Origin: Sinomonas sp. R1AF57
Lineage (GTDB): Bacteria > Actinomycetota > Actinomycetes > Actinomycetales > Micrococcaceae
Direction: 5' to 3'
DNA length: 64,000 bases
NCBI RefSeq assembly: GCF_002224485.1
Contig: NZ_CP022463.1
Span: 512,422-576,421, forward strand
Positions 9,539 to 18,064 of this stretch are shown here, in pieces (the first letter of the stretch is position 1; the number at the start of each line of letters is the position of its first letter). Under the pieces are notes generated by a model. The model did not search any database. It was not told the DNA's origin and saw only the letters and a program-made list of their open reading frames with translations. The position numbers and the translations under genes were made by a program.

Positions 9539-10561
9539 TTGGCAGGGAACGCGACCTTTCGTCACGGCAACGCCGCACTGCTTGCGGTGAGCAGCGTCGA
9601 GGCTCCGAGGATCGTGAGTTCGACGGATTTCGACCACAGCCTGGCCTCGACCCTGCAGCGGCTCAGGTTCCCGCCGCGGCTGCTCGAGCGCGTCGCCGGC
9701 ATCACACACCGCCGCTGGTGGGCCCCCGGGACGTCCTTCGACGACGCCGCGGCCGAAGCGGGTGCGAAGGCGCTGGCAGAGGCGGGTGTGGAAGCATCCG
9801 AGATCGGGCTCCTGATCAACACCTCCGTCACGCGACGCAGCCTCGAGCCGTCCGTCGCGGTGAAGATCCACCACCGGATGGGCCTGAATTCGTCTGCCAT
9901 GAACTTCGACCTTGCGAACGCGTGCCTCGGGTTCGTGAACGGCATGATCCTGGCGGCCAACATGATCGACTCCGGCCAGATCAAGTACGCCGTCATCGTC
10001 AACGGCGAGGACTCCCAAGCCACGCAGGAGGCGACGCTGGCCCGACTGCAGCGGCCGGACACGACCCGCGAAGACTTCACCCGTGAGTTCGCTACGCTCA
10101 CCCTCGGCTCAGGGGCAGCCGCCGCCGTCCTGGGTCCCGCCGATGAGCACCCGGGGGCCCACCGGCTCGTCGGGGGCGTGATGCGGGCCGGCACCGAGCA
10201 CCACGACCTGTGCGTGGGAGGCGTCGACGGGATGTCCACCGACACGAAGGGCCTGCTCGACGGCGGCCTCCAGCTTGTGGTCGACGCCTGGCACGAGGCC
10301 CAGCCGGAGTGGGACTGGGCCTCCATGGACCGCTATGTCACCCACCAGGTGAGCAACGCCTACACCCAGGCCATCATCAAGGCCATCGACCTCGACCCGG
10401 GCAAGGTTCCGATCACCTTCCCCTACTGGGGCAACGTGGGTCCTGCCTCGCTGCCCATGACACTGGCAGCCGAGGCGCAGTCGCTGAGTTCTGGAGACCG
10501 CGTGCTGTGCATGGGCGTGGGCTCGGGACTGAATACGGGCATGGTGGAAATCGTTTGGTAG
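9539..10561 (+). CDS. oleA: OleA: acyl-CoA head-to-head condensing enzyme
   Basis: OleA joins two fatty acyl-CoA molecules to a 2-alkyl-3-ketoacid, the first step of long-chain olefin synthesis. The thiolase-fold protein has the nucleophile Cys in DLANACLGFVNG (about residue 129 from this start), the active-site His in YVTHQVSNAYTQ and the Asn in PYWGNVGPAS. The N-terminal GNATFRHGNAALL is typical of OleA rather than FabH. I chose the TTG at 9539 because AGGGG lies 6-8 nt upstream and OleA proteins begin just before GNATF; a GTG at 9488 in the same frame is the alternative. It is the first gene of an operon and overlaps oleBC by 7 nt. Confidence 0.93.
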   Translation: MAGNATFRHGNAALLAVSSVEAPRIVSSTDFDHSLASTLQRLRFPPRLLERVAGITHRRWWAPGTSFDDAAAEAGAKALAEAGVEASEIGLLINTSVTRRSLEPSVAVKIHHRMGLNSSAMNFDLANACLGFVNGMILAANMIDSGQIKYAVIVNGEDSQATQEATLARLQRPDTTREDFTREFATLTLGSGAAAAVLGPADEHPGAHRLVGGVMRAGTEHHDLCVGGVDGMSTDTKGLLDGGLQLVVDAWHEAQPEWDWASMDRYVTHQVSNAYTQAIIKAIDLDPGKVPITFPYWGNVGPASLPMTLAAEAQSLSSGDRVLCMGVGSGLNTGMVEIVW

Positions 10562-13251
10562 CCGAGGCCTGGGCCGGGGTCGACCCCGAATGGTCCCGGA
10601 CGATCACCGTTCACTCCACCTCCGCGGTGGACCCGCCGGGCACACTGCGCCGCTGGCACGTCTTGGACAACGGCGCACAGATCTCCCGGCGGGGTCTCGC
10701 GCCGGCAGGCACCCTGCTGTGCGTCCACGGCAACCCGACCTGGTCGTACCTGTGGCGGACCCTTCTGGCAGCCGGATCCGAGCCGGGCCACCCGTGGCGC
10801 GTCGTCGCGGTGGACCAGCTGGACATGGGCTACTCGGAGCGGACCGGCACATTCCGTCGCCTGGGTGACCGGATCAACGACCTCGGAGACCTGACCGACG
10901 CACTGGGCCTCGACGGACCGGTGGTCACGGTGGGCCACGACTGGGGCGGGGTCGTCAGCCTCGGCTGGGCGCTGGCGCACCCTCAGAACCTCGCCGGAGT
11001 GGTGCTGACCAACACGGCCGTGCACCAGCCGTCCGGCTCAGGGATCCCGCCCTCCCTGCGGCTTGCGCTGCACCCCGCAGTCCACCGCTGGGGCACCACG
11101 ACGTCGGACGCCTTCCTGCGGGTCACGCACGCCCTGGCACGCCCACAGCTGCCCCCCGAGGTCCGCAGGGCCTACATGGCCCCGTACCGCAGCTCCCACC
11201 GTCGGGCGGGGGTGGGGAACTTCGTGGCGGACATCCCCACGGATGCCTCCCATCCCAGCTTCCCGGCGCTCCGGGGGGTAGCCGAAGGGGTGCGCGGGAT
11301 CAGGGTGCCGGTCCTGCTGCTCTGGGGCCCGCGCGACCCCGTCTTCTCCGACCGGTACCTCAAAGACCTCATCGGTCGGCTCCCGCACGCGGACGTGCAC
11401 CGCTTCGAGGGCGCAGGACACCTCGTGGTGGAGGACCGGGACATCGCCGCACCGGTCTTCCAGTGGCTCGCGGACCACGCGGTCGGCACGCACGACGGCG
11501 ACCACGCGGCGTCGGGCGCCCCGATCCCCGACGCAGGCCAGCCGACGGCCGCCGAGGAGCGGCCCGGCGCGTTCCGCCCGCTCTGGTCGGAGCTCGACGA
11601 GCAGGCGGCGGCCCCGGGAGGGGACGAAACCGCTGTGGCCGAGATGTCGCCGGCGGGCGCCGTAAGCCGTCTGCTCACGTGGAGACAGCTGGGCCGGAGC
11701 ATAGCCGAGCTCGCGGCGGGCCTGCGGGATGCCGGCGTGGGCAGCGGCAGCCGGGTGAGCCTCATGGTTCCGCCGGGGGTGGACCTCACAGTGGCGCTCT
11801 ATGCGTGCCTGCGGCTGGGCGCAGTGGTCGTGGTGGCCGACGCCGGGCTGGGAGCCAGGGGTCTGAGCCGGGCCGTGAAGGGCGCAGCCCCCGATTTCCT
11901 GATCGGCATCGACAGGGCACTGGCGGGCGCCGCGGCGCTCGGCTGGCCCGGGCGACGGATCAGCGTGCAGGAGCTGCCGGAGGTCCGCCGCCGCATCCTG
12001 GCAGTCGAAGCCTCCCTCGCAGGCCTCGCGCGACGCGGTGCAGCGCTGGGCCCGGGCCGACCGCTGCCCGATCCGGATCCGGCGGCCCCCGCCGCCGTAC
12101 TGTTCACATCCGGCTCCACCGGCCCCGCGAAGGGGGTTGCCTACACCCATCGGCAGCTCTCCGCGATGCGGAACACCGTGGCCCAGACGTTCGGGATCCG
12201 CCGCGGGGCCAGACTGGTGGCGGGCTTCGCCCCCTTCGCGCTCCTCGGCCCAGCGCTCGGGGCAGTCTCGGTGACCCCTGCGATGGACGTCACGGCGCCC
12301 CGTACCCTCACCGCGCGCGCACTGGGGGACGCCGCGGCGGCCATCGAAGCCACCGTGGTCTTCGCCTCGCCGGCGGCGCTGCGCAATGTCCTGGCCACAC
12401 AGGATGGCGTGGGCGCGGCGGGGCGCGAAGCCCTGGAGCGGGTCGAACTGCTGCTGTCCGCCGGGGCGCCTGTCCCCGAACCGCTCCTGGCGGAGGTGCA
12501 GCGGCTCCTTCCGCGGGCCTCGCTGCACACCCCCTATGGGATGACGGAAGCGCTGCCCGTCACGGACATCAGCCTCGAACAGATCCAGGCCGCCGACGTC
12601 GACGCTGCCGCCGGCACAGTGCCGGGTGCGGGCAATGGCGTGTGTGTCGGCCTGCCGGTGCATGGTGCGCGCGTCGCCGTCGTTCCGCTGGCCGCCGACG
12701 GCAGTGCGCACGGATCCCATCCTGTGACGGAGGCGGGTGTGACCGGCGAGATCCTGGTCAGCGCGCCGCACGTCAAGCACGCCTACGACAGGCTCTGGCT
12801 GACGCAGCGGGAGAGCTCCAGCGTTCCCGGGTGGCACCGCACAGGCGACGTAGGGCACTTCGACGCGGCCGGCCGCCTCTGGGTGGAGGGGCGCTTGGCC
12901 CACGTCGTGACGGCGCCGGGCACCGTGGTCACGCCTGTTGGCGCGGAGCAGGCAATCGAACGTCTGGACTGTGTCCGGCTGGCCGCCATCGCCGGCGTCG
13001 GCCCGGCTGGCACGCAGGTGGTGGTCGCCGTCGTCGAGACCTCGCCTCGGACCCGCACCGCGGGCCCTGCGGCGCCGCGGCTCGCGGCGCGCGTCAGGGA
13101 GGCGGCCCGTGAGGCCGGTGTGGCGGTCTCCGCGGTGCTGGCCGTTCCAGCACTCCCCACGGACATCCGGCACAACGCGAAGATCGACAGGACGCGTCTG
13201 TCCCGCTGGGCCACCCGAGTGCTCGTCGGCGGCCGCCCGGGGAAGCTATGA
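10555..13251 (+). CDS. oleBC: OleBC fusion: beta-lactone decarboxylase plus beta-lactone synthetase
   Basis: The 898-residue protein carries two enzymes. Residues about 1-310 are OleB, an alpha/beta-hydrolase of the haloalkane-dehalogenase type (oxyanion motif HGNPTWS, nucleophile D129 in GHDWGG, GAGHLVVED near the end) that decarboxylates a beta-lactone to a cis-olefin. After a linker, residues about 345-898 are OleC, an AMP-forming-ligase fold protein (LFTSGSTGPAKG at about 515, YGMTEALP, WHRTGDVGHFD) that makes the beta-lactone from the hydroxyacid. Such fusions are known in Micrococcus and other actinobacteria. The likely start is TTG at 10555, with GGTGGAA upstream; the frame is open much further 5' inside oleA, which is shadow. 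It overlaps oleD by 4 nt. Confidence 0.93.
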   Translation: MVAEAWAGVDPEWSRTITVHSTSAVDPPGTLRRWHVLDNGAQISRRGLAPAGTLLCVHGNPTWSYLWRTLLAAGSEPGHPWRVVAVDQLDMGYSERTGTFRRLGDRINDLGDLTDALGLDGPVVTVGHDWGGVVSLGWALAHPQNLAGVVLTNTAVHQPSGSGIPPSLRLALHPAVHRWGTTTSDAFLRVTHALARPQLPPEVRRAYMAPYRSSHRRAGVGNFVADIPTDASHPSFPALRGVAEGVRGIRVPVLLLWGPRDPVFSDRYLKDLIGRLPHADVHRFEGAGHLVVEDRDIAAPVFQWLADHAVGTHDGDHAASGAPIPDAGQPTAAEERPGAFRPLWSELDEQAAAPGGDETAVAEMSPAGAVSRLLTWRQLGRSIAELAAGLRDAGVGSGSRVSLMVPPGVDLTVALYACLRLGAVVVVADAGLGARGLSRAVKGAAPDFLIGIDRALAGAAALGWPGRRISVQELPEVRRRILAVEASLAGLARRGAALGPGRPLPDPDPAAPAAVLFTSGSTGPAKGVAYTHRQLSAMRNTVAQTFGIRRGARLVAGFAPFALLGPALGAVSVTPAMDVTAPRTLTARALGDAAAAIEATVVFASPAALRNVLATQDGVGAAGREALERVELLLSAGAPVPEPLLAEVQRLLPRASLHTPYGMTEALPVTDISLEQIQAADVDAAAGTVPGAGNGVCVGLPVHGARVAVVPLAADGSAHGSHPVTEAGVTGEILVSAPHVKHAYDRLWLTQRESSSVPGWHRTGDVGHFDAAGRLWVEGRLAHVVTAPGTVVTPVGAEQAIERLDCVRLAAIAGVGPAGTQVVVAVVETSPRTRTAGPAAPRLAARVREAAREAGVAVSAVLAVPALPTDIRHNAKIDRTRLSRWATRVLVGGRPGKL

Positions 13252-14231
13252 GGGTCCTCGTCACGGGCGCCAGCGGGCTGCTCGGACGTGAGGTCGCGCG
13301 GCTCCTGGTCCGCCGAGGGCACGCGGTGACCACGTTCCAGCGACGGGCGTCAGGGGTCGACGGCGCCGCCGACCTCCGCGGGTCCGTCACCGACGAGGAA
13401 GCCGTCCGGGCGGCCGTCCGGGGTGTGGAGGGAATCATCCATCTGGCCGCGAAGGTCTCCTTCACCGGCCGAGCGGCCGAGTTCCACGAGGTGAACGTCG
13501 AGGGGACTCGCCGCCTCCTCCGGTCCGCCCGCGCGGCCGGCGTGCGGGATGTGGTGTTCGTGTCGTCCCCGTCCGTGGCCAATTCCGGTGCCGCCATCGC
13601 GGGCCTGGGCGCCGAGCCCGCCGACCCGCAGCGCGCGCACGGAGACTACTCGCGCACCAAGGCCGAGGCGGAGCTCCTCGCGCTGGCGGCGGATTCGCCG
13701 GGGTTCCGGGTCGCGGCGGTGCGCCCCCACATCGTGTGGGGCCCTGGCGATACCCAACTGGTGGAACGGGTCCTGCACCGTGCGAGGCACCACCGCCTGC
13801 CCCTGCTCGACGCCGGTGCCGCGCTGATCGACACCACCTATGTGGACAATGCCGCCTCCGCCATCGTCGCTGCGCTGCACCGCATGGACCACATCCATGG
13901 GAGAGCCGTCGTAGTGACCAACGGCGAGCCTCGCCCGATCGGCGAGCTGCTCGCAGGCATCTGCCGCGCAGGCGGCGTCCCGGCGCCGTCGTGGGCCGTG
14001 CCCGGCGCCGTGGCTCGGACGGCGGGCGCGGTGGTGGAGAAGCTCTGGACCTGGGCCGGGCGCAAGGAGGAGCCACCGATGACGAGATTCCTGGCCGAGC
14101 AGCTCTCCACGGCCCACTGGTACGACCAGCGTGAGACCCGTGCGCTCCTCGACTGGACCCCCTCTGTCTCGCTCGATGAGGGGCTCGCGAGACTTGGCGA
14201 GCACTATGGTTCTCCGTCAGGGAGCCGCTGA
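13248..14231 (+). CDS. oleD: OleD: 2-alkyl-3-ketoalkanoate reductase
   Basis: OleD reduces the OleA product to the 2-alkyl-3-hydroxyacid with NADPH. The 327-residue short-chain dehydrogenase has the Rossmann motif GASGLLGREV at residues 7-16, FVSSPSV, the catalytic pair Y134 and K138 in YSRTKAEAE, and VRPHIVWGPGD. It starts in an ATGA overlap with the oleBC stop. Gene order oleA-oleBC-oleD with overlaps means all activities of the pathway come from one transcript. The gene ends inside the 3' end of a degenerate minus-strand gene. Confidence 0.93.
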   Translation: MRVLVTGASGLLGREVARLLVRRGHAVTTFQRRASGVDGAADLRGSVTDEEAVRAAVRGVEGIIHLAAKVSFTGRAAEFHEVNVEGTRRLLRSARAAGVRDVVFVSSPSVANSGAAIAGLGAEPADPQRAHGDYSRTKAEAELLALAADSPGFRVAAVRPHIVWGPGDTQLVERVLHRARHHRLPLLDAGAALIDTTYVDNAASAIVAALHRMDHIHGRAVVVTNGEPRPIGELLAGICRAGGVPAPSWAVPGAVARTAGAVVEKLWTWAGRKEEPPMTRFLAEQLSTAHWYDQRETRALLDWTPSVSLDEGLARLGEHYGSPSGSR

Positions 14232-14514
14232 CGCATCTCGGCGACCGTGAGCGGGCACCCCGCCTCACCCAGCGCCCTGGAGGTCGGGGCCGGGCAGCGG
14301 CGTGGGCGACATCGGCGCCGATGTGCTCGGCGGCGAGCACAAGGCGGTGCCCGACAGGGAGGCGGGTGTGCTCTGCGGCCCAGAGGTCCAAGGCGCGGTC
14401 GAGCTGGCCGGCGTCGGCGTCGGCGAGCTGGACTTCGACGAGGAGGCGGGTTCCGCTGGCGGGGTCGAAGAGGATGGCGGCGAACCGGTCGGCGCCGGGA
14501 CGTGCGCACACCAC
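14204..14514 (-). pseudogene. Frameshifted remnant of an unknown gene
   Basis: Two minus-strand frames read as one protein with a break. The first part, from GTG 14514, gives a sensible sequence (VCARPGADRFAAILFDP, LLVEVQLADADAGQLDRAL, LVLAAEHIGADVAHAA); near 14290 the sense moves to another frame ending ALGEAGCPLTVAEMRQRLP. Neither frame alone looks coding throughout. I do not recognise the family. Either a real frameshift or a sequencing error would explain it. It overlaps the 3' end of oleD tail-to-tail by 28 nt. Confidence 0.4.
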
Positions 14515-15177
14515 GATCCTATGGGCGGCCCCTGCAGCAGTCCGTGATGCACGGCATGGCCGCGGGGCGGTTTGGCCCGCCGGTGTGCCGGATAGGATCC
14601 GGTCGAGTTCCCTCTCCCAATGGACTCAGCGGGCTGGTAACCCGCGACCCGGTACGGAGGGGCCCGGCAGCTGGGGCCCCTCCGGGGCCGGAACGTCTCA
14701 GCGCTTGCCCGTGGCGGCGAGGGCATTCCTGTCCTGATGCCGACTACCCGTCATCGCAGAGAGCGGCGACAATGATAGGAGCGCAATGGGCCTCAAGAGT
14801 CTGGGACCCCGGCTGCGCGTTGAGAATGATGCCCTCTCGACAGAGTCGAGCGAGGGCAGGGCAGGCAGATCTTCCATGCTTCCTCGAAGCAGTCACTCCA
14901 GAACCAGCCTCCACTCCGAGAAGTCCGTCGCGCGGGCTCATCCGGACCATGAGCAGCAGACCGGCCCTGATCTCGCTCCGGCCTCCCACCGACAGAGGAC
15001 GCGGTTGCTCCGCGAACTCAGGCAGGCTGGCCTCGGGGATTCGGAGGCGAGGGCCGAGGCGTCGAGGCTGCTGGGCGGTGACATCTGGTGCGGATGATCG
15101 GGAAGCACTGCCTGACAAGACGCACATGACGCCAATGTGCTAGGCAAAGGGGATCTTGCGGGACCCGGGAGCAGGAA
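14515..15177. other. Intergenic region without a convincing gene; one strong hairpin
   Basis: No frame here has convincing coding character. A minus-strand frame at 14744-15127 (127 codons) has patchy plausible segments (EIRAGLLLMVRMSPRDGLLG) but no recognisable domain and no good ribosome-binding site. A perfect 10-bp stem (GGAGGGGCCC / GGGCCCCTCC) at 14656-14683 may be a terminator. The region looks like decayed coding sequence next to the frameshifted gene. Confidence 0.4.
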
Positions 15178-15206
15178 CCCCGGCCGCTCGAAGCGAGCGG
15201 CCGGGG
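15178..15206 (-). terminator. Terminator downstream of the DUF805 gene
   Basis: CCCCGGCCGCTCG and CGAGCGGCCGGGG form a perfect 13-bp stem with an AAG loop, 23 nt past the stop of the minus-strand DUF805 gene. On that strand the stem is followed by GTTCCTGCTCC. Confidence 0.75.
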
Positions 15207-15229
15207 CGCGAGTTCGCGGTGCCGCGAGG

Positions 15230-15748
15230 TCAGGCCTTGTAGCCCCCCGCAGTGGGCCGGTCGAAGCGCTGCCCTGCCGGGTTGGACGGCAGCAGGACCA
15301 TGACGAGCACGGCGATGGGGCCGAGGAACGGCACGAGGGCAACGAGGGCCAGCCAGCCGCTGATGTTCACGTCGTGCAGGCGGCGGACGGTCACCGCGAT
15401 GCTCGGGACGAGGGTCGCCAGGGTGAAGGCGGCCACGAGGATGTAGCCGAGGATTGCGACCGGCCCGGGGACTGGGCGGCCGTACGCGTCATAGCTCGTG
15501 CCGGCGGTGATGACGACCTGCAGGATGATGCTGACGATCACGCTGGCCAAGACCCACCACCAGTACTCGCCGCGCCCGGCGCGGCCCGTGAAGGTGGCGT
15601 ACTTCGCGAAGAAGCGGCGGATCGCGTCCCGGAACGAGATTCCGTAGTGCGGTGCCCAGAGCGGCGGGGCGGCGTCAAAGCCCGCCGGCGTCGGATTCGG
15701 GTACTGCGGTGCCTGGTACTGCGGATTCGGGTACTGCGGACTGGACAT
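15230..15748 (-). CDS. DUF805 family membrane protein
   Basis: The 172-residue protein has a Tyr/Pro/Gln-rich cytoplasmic N-terminus with repeated QYPNP/QYQAP units, then DUF805: FFAKYATFTGRAGRGEYWWW followed by three or four membrane segments (VLASVIVSIILQVVI; AILGYILVAAFTLATLVPSIAV; ISGWLALVALVPFLGPIAVLVMVLL) and the conserved VRRLHDVNISGW. The function is unknown; DUF805 proteins are small inner-membrane proteins. The ATG at 15748 follows GGGGGAA; the frame is open upstream but without coding character. Confidence 0.88.
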   Translation of the reverse strand: MSSPQYPNPQYQAPQYPNPTPAGFDAAPPLWAPHYGISFRDAIRRFFAKYATFTGRAGRGEYWWWVLASVIVSIILQVVITAGTSYDAYGRPVPGPVAILGYILVAAFTLATLVPSIAVTVRRLHDVNISGWLALVALVPFLGPIAVLVMVLLPSNPAGQRFDRPTAGGYKA

Positions 15749-16093
15749 GGTTCCCCCTTGTGTCGGTGCGGTGACGCCCTGATCGTACGGCATCGACCCA
15801 TCCATCCGAGGTGAAGGTTGGCGTGGTTTTGCGGGAGACATGCTGGGACACGCCCAACCCACCCTGTCCATGGCTGGGTACTGTCTGGTAGAAACAGTGG
15901 CAGCGTGCGACGGCATCGTCCCTGCCTGCCGATTCGCAACATTGCACGTGCTGGAGGCGTCAGGCTGGCGCTCGGTCCTGAGGGAGGCCATTGGCCGGTC
16001 GGGCGCCTTCCGCGCGCCCGAGACGCCATGCGGACCATTGTCGGGCACCGGACCGGCGGCCTGGTTCGGAAGGACCGAGAAGGAGGAACGTGT
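15749..16093. other. Divergent intergenic region
   Basis: This lies between the divergent DUF805 and PEP mutase-family genes. I see no gene in it. An AGGAGG at 16081-16086 decides the start of the downstream gene. An imperfect dyad (ACTGT-N9-ACAGT, near 15880-15898) is the only structure noted, and no clear promoter hexamers are visible. Confidence 0.4.
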
Positions 16094-16873
16094 ATGGCTG
16101 CGAACACCACGGCAGAGCGGGCGCGGACCCTCAAGGCGCTGCACGAGGCGTCGGAGATCCTGCGCGTCGTCAACGTCTGGGATGCCGTCAGTGCGGCCAC
16201 GGTAGCGGCCCTGCCCGAGACGAAGGCTATCGCCACCGCAGGCCACTCGATCGCGGCCTCCTACGGCTACCCCGACGGTGGGATGCCGCTGGAGACGGCG
16301 CTGGCGGGGATCAAGGCTGTGGTCGACGCGGTCGAGCTGCCCGTCACCGCTGACCTCGATGACGGCTACGACGACCCGGGCGAGACGGTCCGCCGGGCGA
16401 TGGGCATAGGCGTCGTGGGCGCGAACGTCGAAGACCGGCTTCGGCCCTTCGAGGTGGCCGTGGCCCGGGTCGAGGCGATCATCGCGGCCGCCCAGCGCGA
16501 AGGCATAGAGTTCCAGCTCAACGCCCGCACCGACGCGATCGTGCGCGGTGGCGGACGCCCCATCCAAGAGAGCGTCGAGGACGCCATCCGCCGCGGCAGG
16601 GCGTTCCTCGACGCCGGCGCTGCGCTCGTGTTCGTCCCCGGGGCCCTCACCCGCGACACCATCGAGCCTCTCGTGGACGGGCTGGGAGCGGGCAAGCTCT
16701 CGGTTATCGGTGCCCCGGGCGCGCTGCCGGCGGCGGAGATGCAGAAACTCGGGGTGGCCCGCATTTCCTACGGGCCCTACACCCAGCGGGTGGCCCTGCG
16801 CGCACTGCGCGACCTCGCCGCCGACCTCTACGGCTCCGGCGTCATTCCTGAGGACACGCCTGCCCTGAACTGA
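16094..16873 (+). CDS. Isocitrate lyase/PEP mutase-family protein
   Basis: The 259-residue TIM-barrel protein belongs to the ICL/PEP mutase superfamily. It has LRVVNVWDAVSAATVAAL, ATAGHSIAASYGYPDG, the Asp-rich metal-binding loop TADLDDGYDD and VGANVEDRL, and ends with the barrel strand ARISYGPYTQRVAL. The catalytic-loop Cys of true isocitrate lyases (KKCGH) is absent, so it is more like the short oxaloacetate hydrolase, methylisocitrate lyase or carboxyphosphonoenolpyruvate mutase relatives; the reaction cannot be named. AGGAGG sits 7 nt before the ATG at 16094. No pathway partner is adjacent. Confidence 0.87.
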   Translation: MAANTTAERARTLKALHEASEILRVVNVWDAVSAATVAALPETKAIATAGHSIAASYGYPDGGMPLETALAGIKAVVDAVELPVTADLDDGYDDPGETVRRAMGIGVVGANVEDRLRPFEVAVARVEAIIAAAQREGIEFQLNARTDAIVRGGGRPIQESVEDAIRRGRAFLDAGAALVFVPGALTRDTIEPLVDGLGAGKLSVIGAPGALPAAEMQKLGVARISYGPYTQRVALRALRDLAADLYGSGVIPEDTPALN

Positions 16874-16964
16874 GCGCACGCAGGCGCCCGCCTAGGACGA
16901 GGCCGCGAGCTGATCCGGCAGCGCCCCCGCCACAGGGCATGAGGCCATCAGCTTCCGGGGCGCG

Positions 16965-17264
16965 TCAGCCTTCGCAGTCGCGGCAGAAGGCCTGACCGCC
17001 GACCTCGACCTTCTGTGAGCGGTGGTGGACGAGGAAGCACGACTGGCAGACGAACTCGTCCTCGCCCTGAGGGATGACTTGGACAGTGAGTTCGTCGGTC
17101 AGGATCTCCCCGCCGCGCAGTTCCCCAGCCTCGCCACTGTCGTCCACGTCCAGCTCGCGCACGACGCTGCGCGCATCGGGGGCGCTCACCGACTTCACCG
17201 CCTCAAGCGATTCGTTCTGGGATTCCTTCACGTCGGAGCGCAGTTCGTCGAAGTCGGCGGCCAC
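16965..17264 (-). CDS. DUF4193 zinc-ribbon-like small protein
   Basis: The 99-residue protein matches the actinobacterial DUF4193 family in length and layout: it starts (V/M)AADFDELRSDVK, has an acidic middle (VVRELDVDDSGEAGEL), then DEFVCQSCFLVHHRSQ and a terminal CRDC. The two CxxC pairs probably bind zinc. The function is unknown. The GTG at 17264 is chosen from the family's usual N-terminus; the upstream purine-rich GAGAGAAA is a modest ribosome-binding site. Confidence 0.87.
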   Translation of the reverse strand: MAADFDELRSDVKESQNESLEAVKSVSAPDARSVVRELDVDDSGEAGELRGGEILTDELTVQVIPQGEDEFVCQSCFLVHHRSQKVEVGGQAFCRDCEG

Positions 17265-17347
17265 GGTGCTGGTGTTTCTCTCAGTGGTGGGGGCAAGAGC
17301 AGCTAACCGTACACCAGTCAGCTGGGCGCCGCGCGGCACGGCCGTCA

Positions 17348-17611
17348 TCAGCCGCGCAGCAGGCGCAGACTGCCGGGCTGGGGCGGGGCCTCCAGACCGC
17401 CGAGGACCGCTAGCACGGTCCGGCACGGCCAGTGCTCCAGGCAGCCTTCACAAGCCGCCGCGGTATGTTCACCGGCCGGGGCATGGACCCATAGCAGGAC
17501 CTCGCACCCCTCGAGCGAGTACCTGCTGTGCGACATCCGCCGTCGTCGCGCCTCGCCGATCAGCTCGAGCATCGTCCCGTGCAGCGGCGAGGCCGGTTCT
17601 TGATAGGGCAT
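17348..17611 (-). CDS. Hypothetical small Cys-containing protein
   Basis: The 87-residue protein has a His/Arg-rich start (LIGEARRRRMSHSRYSL) and a compact motif CEGCLEHWPCRTVLAVLGGL near the C-terminus. Short actinobacterial proteins with a C-x2-C-x3-WPC arrangement are common but uncharacterised. The ATG at 17611 has only a weak ribosome-binding site; a TTG two codons upstream is possible. It lies 83 nt upstream of the DUF4193 gene on the same strand and may share its transcript. Confidence 0.55.
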   Translation of the reverse strand: MPYQEPASPLHGTMLELIGEARRRRMSHSRYSLEGCEVLLWVHAPAGEHTAAACEGCLEHWPCRTVLAVLGGLEAPPQPGSLRLLRG

Positions 17612-17639
17612 GCCCAAAGGGATACCCGTTCGGCCGGAA

Positions 17640-17843
17640 GCAGAAACCGAGAGCAGTCGGTTCGGTTGCTGGAGTCCATGTGATGCAAAACCCCTCTCAG
17701 CTCTGCGTTTCAGTTTGGGTGGACACCCCCGAAGTCCGGGTGCGCCATCAACGGGTGCCAGTGCCTGGGGCCCACCTACGGTCCCTGCTTCTGGGACCCT
17801 CGGTATCTCCCGACCGGCCCGACGCAGAAACCGAGAGCAGTCG
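17640..17843. repeat. Pair of perfect 20-bp direct repeats in an intergenic region
   Basis: GCAGAAACCGAGAGCAGTCG occurs at 17640-17659 and again at 17824-17843, exactly 184 bp apart and identical at all 20 positions. Both copies are preceded by related CCG(T/A)(T/C)CGGCC-type sequence. No gene is visible between them. They could be binding sites or the scar of a small duplication or insertion. Confidence 0.65.
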
Positions 17844-17953
17844 AATCGCCAAGAGGCGGCTCGCGGTCACCCGGCTCGCAGATTCTGCCGGATCCCGCTT
17901 GGGCACTTGGCTGCGGGGCGGTCCACGGGGATGCTGGCAGCAGCCTGAGCAGT

Positions 17954-17988
17954 AGGCCTCCTTCCAGGAGTGTCCACGGAGGAGGCCT
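17954..17988. repeat. 9-bp inverted repeat in the leader of the GMC oxidoreductase gene
   Basis: AGGCCTCCT pairs with AGGAGGCCT around a 17-nt loop, 77 nt upstream of the oxidoreductase start. The right arm contains AGGAGG, so the hairpin would hide a Shine-Dalgarno-like sequence; no start codon follows it directly. It may be an operator or a terminator of an upstream transcript. Confidence 0.4.
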
Positions 17989-18064
17989 GAATGGGCTTGC
18001 AGTAGGACCGGTCGGCCAAGGTGGACTGAACCGCTGGACGGAGGGTGCGGGCAGGGGAATGGAA

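Noticed and set aside
9488-9541. GTG 9488 as the oleA start.
   Set aside because: The 17 extra residues are unlike OleA N-termini and lack a good ribosome-binding site; TTG 9539 has AGGGG at proper spacing. Not fully excluded.
14744-15127. A 127-codon minus-strand frame as a gene or transposase fragment.
   Set aside because: No ribosome-binding site, no recognisable domain and mixed codon bias; I could not tie it to any transposase family.
16094-16873. Annotation as isocitrate lyase (glyoxylate shunt).
   Set aside because: The protein is only 259 aa and lacks the KKCGH catalytic loop, so only the superfamily is assigned.
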